A stretch of 64,000 nucleotides of DNA from Adenophora triphylla var. japonica (Eukaryota; Streptophyta; Magnoliopsida; Asterales; Campanulaceae): assembly GCA_022495995.1 (NCBI GenBank), contig JAFEMH010002509.1, positions 271,709 through 335,708 on the forward strand. Direction: 5' to 3'. Position numbers and translations under genes: made by a program. The notes below the pieces were generated by a model. The model saw only the letters and a list, made by a program, of their open reading frames with translations. It was not told the origin of the DNA and did no database searches. This document shows, piece after piece, positions 54,900 through 64,000 of this stretch. Each line of letters starts with the position of its first letter. Position 1 is the first letter of the stretch.

Positions 54900-57800
54900 T
54901 TATTGCTGAACTTGGCGGTGTATTTGCATGATCCAGTCGGTATAACCATTCATACCACCAACCTGATCCTCAACTAAGTTTGCCAGTAGAAAGAAGCCTT
55001 CACGGGGTTGTTCACCTTGTCTTACAAGATGGCATAGCTGATAATATGATGAATCATTTTCTCTAAATTTCTTCACTAAAGCCATCAGCTTTCTTGACAT
55101 TTCGCTGTCACGCTCATTTAGGATAACCTGGTTTTTGAAGGAAAATAAATAAATACAAAAAAAAAAAAAAATCATAAATGAAATGCCAGAGAGAAGGAAA
55201 ATAAAGAAATGGCTGAAGCAAACATACGACTCAAAGGAACATGACGAGAACAACAATGAAAATTAAGTCAAATTAAAGAAAAAGTAACAGCAGATAGTAG
55301 AAGAAACTTTCATTGTAATTGAGAATTAAAACTGTAGGCTATGCTTTACGTGTCTCCCATGTTCAATTTCTAAGGCACTTTAACTAATTTGAAAATAGAG
55401 AGAATGGGTTGAACTGCATACTTGATGATCTACTGTAAACATGCTACCATAATTATAGATGGGCATTGCATATTGTAAGAAACCTTTCCCCCTTAAAAGT
55501 GATAATACATGGACATGTGGTATCTGTCCAGGATAACACTTCCTAGGTATTCTAATGTAAACAATAAATCTCAACCTATCAAAAATATTCACATGCTTCA
55601 AACCCTTGGGAAGAAATAACAGTCTGTGATAACATATTTGCTATCCTAGGATTTATTAAACAGTAAATCATTGTTCTCTTGTTTATTTTTGTACTCCCTC
55701 TGTCCCAAAATGATTGTCCATTTGGAATTTAAGGGTCATTTTGAAAAGGTTAATTTTTAATAGAAAAAAATTATAAATATTCTTGCTTTCCACATTCAAA
55801 CTTTTAGTGTTGCTAAAATATAATAAACTAAGAAAAAAATTGAAAAAAAATAAAATTTAGGGACAAAGTTATTTGAAGAAATTTCAAAATGTCATTCATT
55901 TTGGGACAGAAAAGAACATTCAATTTGGGACAGACTACAGAGGGAGACATTTCAAACCAGATTTAAGGAAAATTATTTCAACAGTGATGCCACCAACCAT
56001 AGAGCAGTGTCATTCCATAGAATGACCACATGTACTAAGCAGATGTGATCATATCAAAGGTAGCTAAACAAATTATTCTTTTTTTTTAGACAAGATAAGG
56101 ATGTTTGCATACACAAATTACAGTTCCAACATACGTCGGAAATAATGTATAGAACTATAGATGTTAGAAACAAAAGGAACTTACCCTTGAAAAGTCTGAG
56201 GCGAAATCTTCGCCAAGTAGATTCATGGCAACATCAGGTGAAAGCATTCGTCCAAACCATATAACAAAACGGAAACCATCATCATAAACATAAAGGCCTC
56301 TAGAATCTAAGCTTTCTGCAGCCAGTGGTAGCCTTTTACAGATATTATTGAGCTCGTCTGTCTGATTAGATGTCTGCCAGTAAGAGATACAGGTCACTCA
56401 TGAGAATCACAAGATTAATTGTGAGGACTCGCATACTCCCTCTGTCCAATAAAGATAGTCCCACTTTTTTTAGATAACTTTGATTGAACTTTGACCAATA
56501 ATTTTATGTTGATTTATTTATCATAATGAAAATCTAAAAGTTGTTATAGGTACTTCTAATGCTGTATCCACAACAAGTTTCAGAATTTCATAATGGATAA
56601 ATAAATTAAAATAAATTATTGGTCAAAGTTCAATCAAAGTTATTTAAAAAATGTGGGACTATCTTTATGGGACGAAGGAAGTATTCAAAATTGAAGAAAC
56701 AACTTACCTTTAACAGATGCTCATCTATCCGTGTCAAGCTAGGATATAGAAGTTTCATTAACTTTTTAACAGGTAAAGCCATCATAGTGTATCCAGCTGC
56801 ACATCGTTCGTCAAGCTGCACATCCCCATACCCACCACGAAGAGCTATTGATTTAGATAATGCTAGTCCATACAATGGTAAAAATTTCAGTGATTCTGGG
56901 TATATCATCCTGCCTCCCACACGATGCTGCACAGCATAAAGATTTCGATATTCTTTCAAGGCTTTGACAATTCTCAGTTGAATAGCGTTTCGAGCTTCTT
57001 CCAATTTATAGGATAGAGTTTTCTCAACGGCTGCAAGAATTTTAGTTTATCACTAAAGATTTCAAGGACCAAGTTAACAAGTGCCATGATCAAACAAAAA
57101 ACAGACGATGGGTATAAAAACTTAGTACCTAATCTAGCAAGCAAAGAAACAATGGCACCAGTATCAGCCTGGCGGTACATCTCTCCTAGATCTGCAACTA
57201 CCGGTGCTGCCGCCGTATGTACTCTTATACGCCGTTCTCCAGATGATGCAGTGTATCTTTCAATGGTTAAGTGATTTTGTTTAATCAACCTTTTTCAATA
57301 AACTTGTCCATGTATCCAAAATGTAATAACATATACATATCACAATAAAGGGCAAAAAGGGAAAACCCCGGTGCGCCAAGCGCTCCCCGCCAAGCGGGGG
57401 TTGGGAGAGGGAACCATTTGCTAGAGCCTTCCCCTGACAATTGCCAAGAGGCTGTTCGCCAAGGTTCGAAAATATCCCCCTCACCCAAAAAATAAATTAA
57501 AAATAACTGAATGAACATATCCTGGTAAAAAAACAGGTAGTCTTTTCCTGCAACTGCGGTCTGGGGAGGGTGTAATATTTCACTTTCCACGATTTTGGGA
57601 TCTTCCACACCATTCCCTGAGCTTTACAACTGTGGGAAAGCCACTTGTGTCGGTCAGGGGGCTGAAAAGGATCCTTTTCTTTTTCTATATAGAGAATATC
57701 GATAGAGCTAATTGCCCCTCGTAGCAGAGCTTGAGGCTTCTCAGCCGCAGGAACAAGGAACGAACTCTAAAAAAATGGAATGAGTTCGAAATGACTACCA

Positions 57801-60800
57801 CAAGAAAGAAGACTGGAGGGGGCCTTTGATATATCAGGGAGCAAAAAACGGGCTTAGACAATCTTGACCTGCAAGCACAGAATATGTTTCTAGATCGAAT
57901 CCTGATCTCCAACGTGACGGGGTAACCTAATGATGCTCCAAGGCTCGAGTAATGTGCACTTTAAGAATGAAAATCTACACCTAACAACATCAACTTCAGA
58001 ATTGGCTTCACTAGAGATTCTATATACTCTCCCTTGGAGCTCACTAATCTTTGAAAATATTAAATGTCTAAAAAAGGGGGAAATATAATATTCTATGTGA
58101 GAGGTTTGAGACAGCACGAATTATATTAAGAAGCGCATACAGTCAAGCATATAATTCAACGCCCAAAGAGAAGAGCATTCTTTTGCACGAATCAAAGGAT
58201 ACAATAAAGCAACTTGGAAATATACAATCTGATTTGTGAGTAATGTTTCTTCAAGAGCGAACTGCATTGCATAAGCTTTGTCACAGTCCGTAGCCGGAAG
58301 TGCTATTAAATCAGTAGACCGTAGCATAAAGTTCCCATGATAGGATGTGAACCGCACACCTATACAATAAACAAGAAATATAATTAGTCTTCCAATGACC
58401 AAAAAAGATCAAGAAGTTCACTAGCAAAATCCTAACTACAGGCAAATATTTGCAGGTTTCGTGTATAATCTATCAATATCTCACTAACCTTTCCCACATC
58501 TTATGCGCATCACTGCTTCCCAAGCTGTCTCTCTAGTGAGGTCTCTGGACAACTCATGTTTCAACTTCTCTTTGTGAATGGCTGAATGGAAGCTGGGATA
58601 GTAATAAACCTGACCACCAGTATATTTTGCCAGAGTTCCTGTCCGAAAATACAAATTGGAAAAAAGGAATAGAAATTAAGCACTAATTATTGGATGACCA
58701 GCTTCCACGTTCACAAAACTCACTACATAACTCTACCCAACAGGTTACAAGCATTGAAATAAATCAAAAGAAAAGATTATTATAGTTGGCCGCCACATGC
58801 AACATTCATGCAGAAAATGACATGTGAACACTGAACAGAAGCCTGGCTCTTAAAACAAGATTTCCCTATATCTGAACCTTGAGGCATCCTGGACGTATTC
58901 CCAAATGAGAAGAATCCCTAATACTCCCTCTGTCCCGGAAAGTTAGTCCCACTTTTTTGGTTGTTAACTTGAATCAACTTTGAGCAATGATTTAGATTAG
59001 TTTTAAACATGCTAATGTAAATCTAAAACTTCTTATTGATATGCTATTATAAATACTATCAATAACAAGATTTAGATTTTTATTAGAATAATTAAAACTA
59101 ACCTAAATTATTGGTCAAAGTTGACTAAAGTTCACAACAAAAAAAGTGGGACAAACTTTCCTGGATAGAGGGAGTATCTCTCTTAGGGATTTGCAATGGG
59201 TCGGGTTCGGGTCGGGTTCGACCTAACTGAGCCCGACCCGATCTTTCAAGCATATTAACCGAACCCGACCCGAAATGGCCGAACCCGACCCAACATGTAA
59301 AAAAAAAAAAGTCAATAACTTCAAATAAAGTGGGAGATGATTAATGATCTGAGAGCAGATATGGCAAAACTTCAGCAAGGAATGAGCCACATGCAGAGGA
59401 TGCTTGAGGCTTGCATGGATATGCAACTCGAGTTGCAACGTTCTGTCAGACAGGAAGTTTCTGCTGCTTTGAATCGATCAGCTGATGGGCAAGGTTCGTT
59501 ACATTTAGTATTCAGTCAATGATTATGTTTACTGGATTTTGTGTCTATAATTTTTGTCGGGTCGGGTCAGGCACCATTGAAATACCAAGCCCGAAGGATT
59601 TTAAAATATGACTACCGAACCCGACCCGAACGGGTCGGATATTTTCGAGGTTCGGGTCGGGCCCAGTAAAATTGCCATCCTAATCTCTCTTACTATGCCT
59701 GGAGTCAGAAAAATCATGCACATAATGACATGACCCCCTTTTCACCAGCACAGGCTATGAAAACTAATAGGTCGTTATTGGTTTCTTGAGGTACACTGAA
59801 AATGTTCCTAAATGAGAAAAATCCCTGTATGAGAGCAGAAAGTCTCAATCCACGTGTGACATCCATAACTTCCAAGAAAGAGTGCAATAATCCCCTCCAC
59901 GGTCCTCTTTCTAGTTTGTTTTGTTCTTGCTTCAGCCACAGATGGTCTATCATCCTCCCTTGTTTTTCTTCCTACTTCCAACTGTTTTAGAGTCTGTTAT
60001 CAGCCACTTCCGTTTTTCTTTGCATCTCTCTTTCAGAGATGCACCGAGGAAACAAGGATCTACTTCTTATTTCCACTTCTTTCTAGTACTTTCTTCCTAG
60101 GCCTTCTTCTTCATCTTGTTTCTTCTTTCACCCTACCTCCTTCACATTTAGCACCCATTCTTGGGTCACATTTACTTTTTTTCTCCTGATTCTTTCAGCC
60201 ATAAACCTAATTGACAGATTAAATTGTTCAATTTACTTTATGTGCTCAAATTTGTATTGCTGTTACAGAGAAAGTAGAACGGCGTTAAACCATGAGGTTT
60301 CTACAATCTCGCCTTGCGTCTTACCCTCGACTCAAGGAACTTACCCTCGTCACAAACTAGACATCAAATGGACCCACTTAGACTGCATTCAGCGCAGGGA
60401 TTGGGAAGAAATTCACTATATATCAATGGGGACAAGTTTGAGTTATCCATGTACCGTGTAGCATATAGTCACATTCAGAGAGGCAATGAGTATCACCAAC
60501 AGCATCCATTTACTAGTGTGCTCCAAATTTAGCAGTTATGTATTACAAAAGCATATTGACAAGACCCAACCCCACCCCGCCCCTCCATTTGTAGATTTAC
60601 AGTTCAGCTCCTCCATGAGAAAATAATATTGCCACCTTGGTTATACCAGAGCCAACCTAATCCCCTCATAACATAGTAAGTAAATTTTGAGACGGCGTAC
60701 TTGATCATAAGGAGAAATGGAATAATGTACCACTATATGCAACGTACTACTACCCATGATTATTATACTCAAGATAATGTATCAAAGCACAAAAGCTGAC

Positions 60801-63322
60801 AAACATAATCATATACTTTCCGGGTCTTTATTTACATTTAATGCAATCCCGTTAGTTGACATTAAATTTCATTAACGGGTGACGACGTGGAAAAATATTT
60901 GAAATAATAATTTGTTACATGGCCTAGACAACCCATTAAATAAACTCACGCTGTTAAAAATTTAACGTGTGTTAAACAACAACCACCCTTTCTATCGACT
61001 TGAAAAAATAAAAGTTACCTGATTCATCTTCTGCATAATCCTCAAAATCCACCCCATATCTTCCTCCAGCATCCACTCCACTCCACCACTACGATTCCAT
61101 CTTTTTCTTAACCTCTAGTTTTGATTTCTTATCCATCTCCAACCAAGCCCTATTCACCCATCTCATGCCCGGGCACCATCGGCTGCATGTAAAGCATCTT
61201 CATCCTCGCGCCTTTCCTCCATATTCTGCCATTTCATCCATCAATTTTCGCCTCCCTCCTCCATAACTGGAGCCCAGCATGCTTATCCAGAAGTCTACTA
61301 AGGCTTCTTTGAAGGCTTTCTCCTTAGACCACAGCTCCAGATCTATGCCGTCGACCTCTCTTTCTCCACTCCCACCCGCCCTCTTTCAGATCTGATTCTT
61401 GAAATCAAAACTTTCATTGGTTAATTTCGGATGCAGTCCATTAGAGATCTTCCAATTCAACCTAAGCGCCCTTTTGGGAGATCAATATCAGTCCAAAATT
61501 TCTAAATAATTTCCCTCTTCCAAATAATTCCTCCATCATCTATTCAACCTAGGTTAGAGAATTTTTTATGAGTACTAATGGCAATATTTCATAGAAATAT
61601 TGTATTTGTAGCTAGTATTATCTTAATTTGGGATTTGTGTTCTCAACTCGCTATATGGATTTGAAAAGGTGGGCTCGGTTTGAGTTTTAATCTGAGCCAG
61701 AATTGTGATGATATGGGTTTTGTTGGTGGTGGTGAATGAGTGGGTGGTGGTGGATAGTGGGTGGGTGGTAGGTGAGTTTGGAATGAAGGCAGTCTAGTTA
61801 ATTTATTTATCGGGGTTTGTGTTCTTTGCTTAACCAATGTTAGTGTATTTAACGGGTGTTGCTCCTTTTCTTATGTGGCGTGCTGATTTGAATGCCATGT
61901 TGGCATTTTTATTAAGTTTTTTTTTAACGTCGTTAGGGTCCTCCTGTTAATACATTTGCATTATATGTAACCAATTAATTAAGTACATATGATTAAAAGA
62001 TGTCAAAAAGTAGTATATTACACTTAATGTGGAAGAAAGTGAAAGTGCACGTTGCATATTTCGGTCATTCACCCAAGGAGAAATTCATATAGGTCATCGT
62101 GAGGGAGGGAAGGAAGCTTACAAGATGCAGGATTCGTGGAACATGTACACACTTTTTAGTGAGAAGTGAAAATGTAAACAAGTCATTGGTAACATATTCA
62201 AGGAGTAAGTAAACAATAATGTTGTTGTTTGATTCAAACAGCAATAGATAAGATAAAAAAACGATTCAACCTTAAGATACCATAGCAACAGAAAGGAACA
62301 ACCTACGAAAAGCAAACATAAGTCAACAAATCTTATGATTGTTTCTCTAAAGATTCCCTTCCAATATTAAAGCAATATAGTCACTGAGAGATGGGGAAAA
62401 AAGCATGATATAGGAAGACATACCTAGGGAGGCAATATCAGTGTACTTGTCACTGAATGCATATACATTCACACAAATTTTGGAATTTAGTAAAATCAGC
62501 AGCCATTTTGTTTAAAAAATGGGTCCTCCGCTACTTAAGGTAAGGAAGCGACAGTGCTCTTTATCTGTTCCGCAGAAACACGAATATCATCTCCACGCAT
62601 AACCTTAAACGCCCAATACCTTTGAGAGTGAACGGTGGGTAGAGTATTCTGGAAAATCAACAATTTCCCACCAAGCTGAGACTGTACAGAAGAAAAAAAA
62701 AGTCTAAATGATTGTTATTTAGCAGGAAGTAAAGATTGACAAGGACAGTTTTGGAAGACCTGAGTTACTCAAAAGATCCAAGTAGACAGATTTTCTTTAA
62801 CCTAAAAACAGTAACTTAAGCAATACATATATGTAGTATTTGGTGAAGAAAATAAAGTCACAGCAAAAAAAAAGAGAAGATGGAAAACAAAAAACTAACC
62901 ATAACCATGAATGTTGGGCTTTTAAGGCTGGACCAAAAGCAGATTCCACATTCACGTTATCCTGAAACATAGAAGGCAAGCTGATCTAAGGGAATGCATC
63001 TACCACAGGTCTAAGATTCTGACAAGTTGACAAGAAGATCATCTGGCAAAAGGAACAAATATATCATCTAGATCTGAGACCACCATCATTTTGAGGTTGT
63101 GTCAAAGATGACTGGCAAAAGAAAATATCATAAAGTTAATTAACAATAATTAAGATTATACAGGGAAGTTTGAAATAATTGCATATTTCAAGTCATCCTC
63201 TCACTTGCCTTCTATATTATAAAAATGAATTCGTACTGTCAAAAGTTATGAATCCAATCTGTGTTCTGGGGGGGACTGCCAGGCAACTCATCCAAACAAG
63301 ACTTGATAGTCTGTGCCATAAC
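54900..63322 (-). CDS. SEC24A: SEC24A-type COPII coat subunit (5' end beyond the window)
   Basis: Exons from 5' to 3': 63322-63209, 63111-62900, 62681-62424, 58638-58489, 58359-58203, 57256-57129, 57030-56708, 56373-56185 and 55127-54900, with phases that join correctly. Landmarks: LDELPGSP and DLDDIFVP (trunk); [17 protein letters not shown] and [17 protein letters not shown] (beta-sandwich); [20 protein letters not shown] and [18 protein letters not shown] (helical); [20 protein letters not shown] and [20 protein letters not shown] (gelsolin-like), ending IHRQVQQ. SEC24 forms the inner COPII coat with SEC23 and selects cargo leaving the endoplasmic reticulum. The six 3' exons are clean, while the three upstream exons carry single-base insertions. 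The N-terminal proline-rich part and zinc finger are outside the window. Confidence 0.93.
55694..55946. mobile_element. Stowaway MITE in SEC24A intron
   Basis: Ends CTCCCTCTGTCCCAAAATGA and TTTGGGACAGACTACAGAGGGAG. It is in the last intron (55128-56184). Confidence 0.8.
56435..56681. mobile_element. Stowaway MITE in SEC24A intron
   Basis: Ends CTCCCTCTGTCCAATAAAGA and ATGGGACGAAGGAAG flanked by TA. The arms pair nearly end to end (for example TTTGATTGAACTTTGACCAA and its complement), so it folds back. It ends 27 bp before the exon at 56708. Confidence 0.88.
57345..57480 (-). mobile_element. SINE-like remnant (Au-type tail)
   Basis: On the minus strand a TTCGAACCTTGGCGAACAGC box B-like stretch is followed by GGGGAGCGCTTGGCGCACCGGGG and a T-rich tail, the organisation of plant Au-type SINEs. 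The 5' half with box A is not recognisable, so it is truncated. It lies in a SEC24A intron. Confidence 0.45.
57481..57880. other. GC-balanced intron insert, possibly organelle-derived
   Basis: This part of the SEC24A intron (57257-58202) has a composition unlike the surrounding AT-rich intron and phrases such as AACTGTGGGAAAGCCACTTG and AGCCTCAAGCTCTGCTACGA (minus strand) that suggest mitochondrial DNA to me. I have no direct proof. The short ORFs in it are not called. Confidence 0.3.
58924..59174. mobile_element. Stowaway MITE in SEC24A intron
   Basis: Ends CTCCCTCTGTCCCGGAAAGT and ACTTTCCTGGATAGAGGGAG flanked by TA. The arms pair along most of the 251 bp (foldback). Confidence 0.9.
59184..59682. 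mobile_element. hAT-type MITE with a perfect 8-bp duplication, carrying a gene fragment
   Basis: TAGGGATTTGCAATGGGTCG and its inverted partner ending AAAATTGCCATCCTA are flanked by ATCTCTCT on both sides (59176-59183 and 59683-59690). Both arms are GGGTCGGGTTCGG-rich. The centre (59337-59522) holds an open coiled-coil-like segment that differs in composition from the arms and is probably captured host sequence. It lies in the 3.8-kb SEC24A intron. Confidence 0.92.
59337..59522 (+). pseudogene. Coiled-coil gene fragment inside the hAT MITE
   Basis: The translation [53 protein letters not shown] has heptad-like spacing and balanced codon composition. A potential splice donor (CAAGGTTCG) follows GQG. 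I do not recognise the source gene. It has no start context of its own and is most likely a captured exon. Confidence 0.55.
59691..62423. other. Remainder of the large SEC24A intron
   Basis: No gene is supported. The segment from about 60820 to 61975 has inverted AACGGGTG/CACCCGTT words near its ends and CT-rich sequence inside, so it may be another transposon, but I cannot fix its limits. AATGCCATGTTGGCATT near 61892 is a small palindrome. Confidence 0.4.
62424..63322 (-). pseudogene. SEC24A: SEC24A trunk-domain exons with an indel cluster
   Basis: Three exons (63322-63209, 63111-62900, 62681-62424) read as SEC24 only if the frame changes repeatedly. Nearly every change is one extra base, often in a short homopolymer: CAAAATG at two places where CAAATG would keep frame, CCTTTTGCC, a C7 run, GAATCTTAGACC, GCATTCCCTTAG. 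A premature TAA also appears around 62540. The splice sites are otherwise good; the exon at 63209 ends in AG|GCAAGT, a GC-type donor. Either this copy is a recent pseudogene or the base calls here are poor. Downstream exons show no such changes. Confidence 0.8.
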
Positions 63323-64000
63323 CTGCCATCATGATTAGTAAGGGATAATCAATAAAAGAAATAACAACACGAACAACAAAAGCACACAAAATAATAGCAG
63401 CATATTAACAGTCCACTCCAGGTTCATTGAGGAAAAAAATAATAAGAAGAAATTCCTTGTTGAATAAAAAAAGCTACTTCAACAGTAATAGTATCACATC
63501 AGAGCAGCAGAACCACACATTATCAAGATAAATGAAGAACTTGGATACATAAATCAATCTCACAATATAATATGCTAAAAAAGTAAAAAACGAGAGCCTT
63601 TCGAATGGATAAGTCACAATACTAAGAGGAAGTATGTGCTGAGCAGATCAGTAAGAACCCCAGAACCTATGAAGCATGGATAACGGGTATGAGATTAGGG
63701 ATTGTGAGAGAATGCAATGCAGCGATGCACCAATTTAGTAAATAAAGAATACAGGTGGAAAGGATACAGCATTTTGTAAAGTACATATACACACACACTT
63801 GTGTGTGTTTACATACATATCTTACTACCACATTTGTTGACCGCTTAGTCCTACTATCGGTAGGGCTGTAAACTGTCGAGCCGGTTTGAGCCGAGCTTCT
63901 GGATAGTTTTGAGCCTCGAGCTCGTTAACTTTAAACGAGTTTGAGCTTTTCTCGAGCCTCCGAGCTCGAGCCTGCACGTCGCCCGTTTCGAGCTCGGCTC
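63323..64000. other. SEC24A intron and repeat at the window edge
   Basis: No exon is recognised. From about 63866 to the edge the sequence is GAGCTCGAGC/GAGCCGAGC-rich (GTCGAGCCGGTTTGAGCCG, GAGCTCGTTAACTTTAAACG), a dispersed plant repeat that resembles the end of a hAT-like MITE. The right end is outside the window. Confidence 0.5.

Noticed and set aside
57285..57608. Minus-strand ORFs in the SEC24A intron
   Set aside because: They cross the SINE-like remnant and intron sequence and do not fit any SEC24A exon.

Overview
The window is nuclear DNA of a flowering plant, almost certainly a eudicot. It has two MIR167 genes, a spliced SEC24A-type COPII coat gene, long AT-rich spacers and dense nested transposable elements (MULE, Copia, Athila-type Gypsy, Helitron, hAT, Stowaway). 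I cannot name the species.

Layout. 1-4,622: small non-autonomous elements (Helitron ends, Stowaway and hAT MITEs, several nested). 4,632-22,055: one Mutator-like element (MULE) with 44-bp terminal inverted repeats and a perfect 9-bp target duplication. It carries two convergent genes: a FAR1/MULE/SWIM transposase fused to an OTU protease-like domain (+), and a plant-mobile-domain (PMD) gene (-). A Copia element (6,047-14,039) sits inside the transposase exon. 22,540-22,660: a MIR167 hairpin; the MULE landed about 210 bp upstream of its TATA box. 24,157-31,111: a Sirevirus-like Copia element lacking most of its reverse transcriptase and carrying a Stowaway in gag. 31,972-47,061: a split Stowaway-like pair of ends enclosing a hairpin-forming minisatellite and a Helitron relic, which is itself split by a young 12.2-kb Athila-type Gypsy element (33,770-45,953). 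49,126-50,505: a hAT element carrying a BPM-type BTB exon. 52,641-52,735: a second MIR167 hairpin. 54,900-63,322: SEC24A on the minus strand, its 5' end beyond the window, with introns full of MITEs.

Of the host genes, the two MIR167 loci encode near-identical microRNAs directed at ARF6/ARF8-type auxin response factors (family knowledge). SEC24A encodes the cargo-binding subunit of the COPII coat. The transposon genes are all decayed to some degree, apart from the last ORF of the Athila element, which is open. The main observations are the two-gene MULE with palindromic TTCGGCCA clusters in the first intron of both genes and between their 3' ends, its insertion beside MIR167, a 15-bp palindrome shared by unrelated Copia and Gypsy elements, and a run of single-base insertions confined to the upstream exons of SEC24A.
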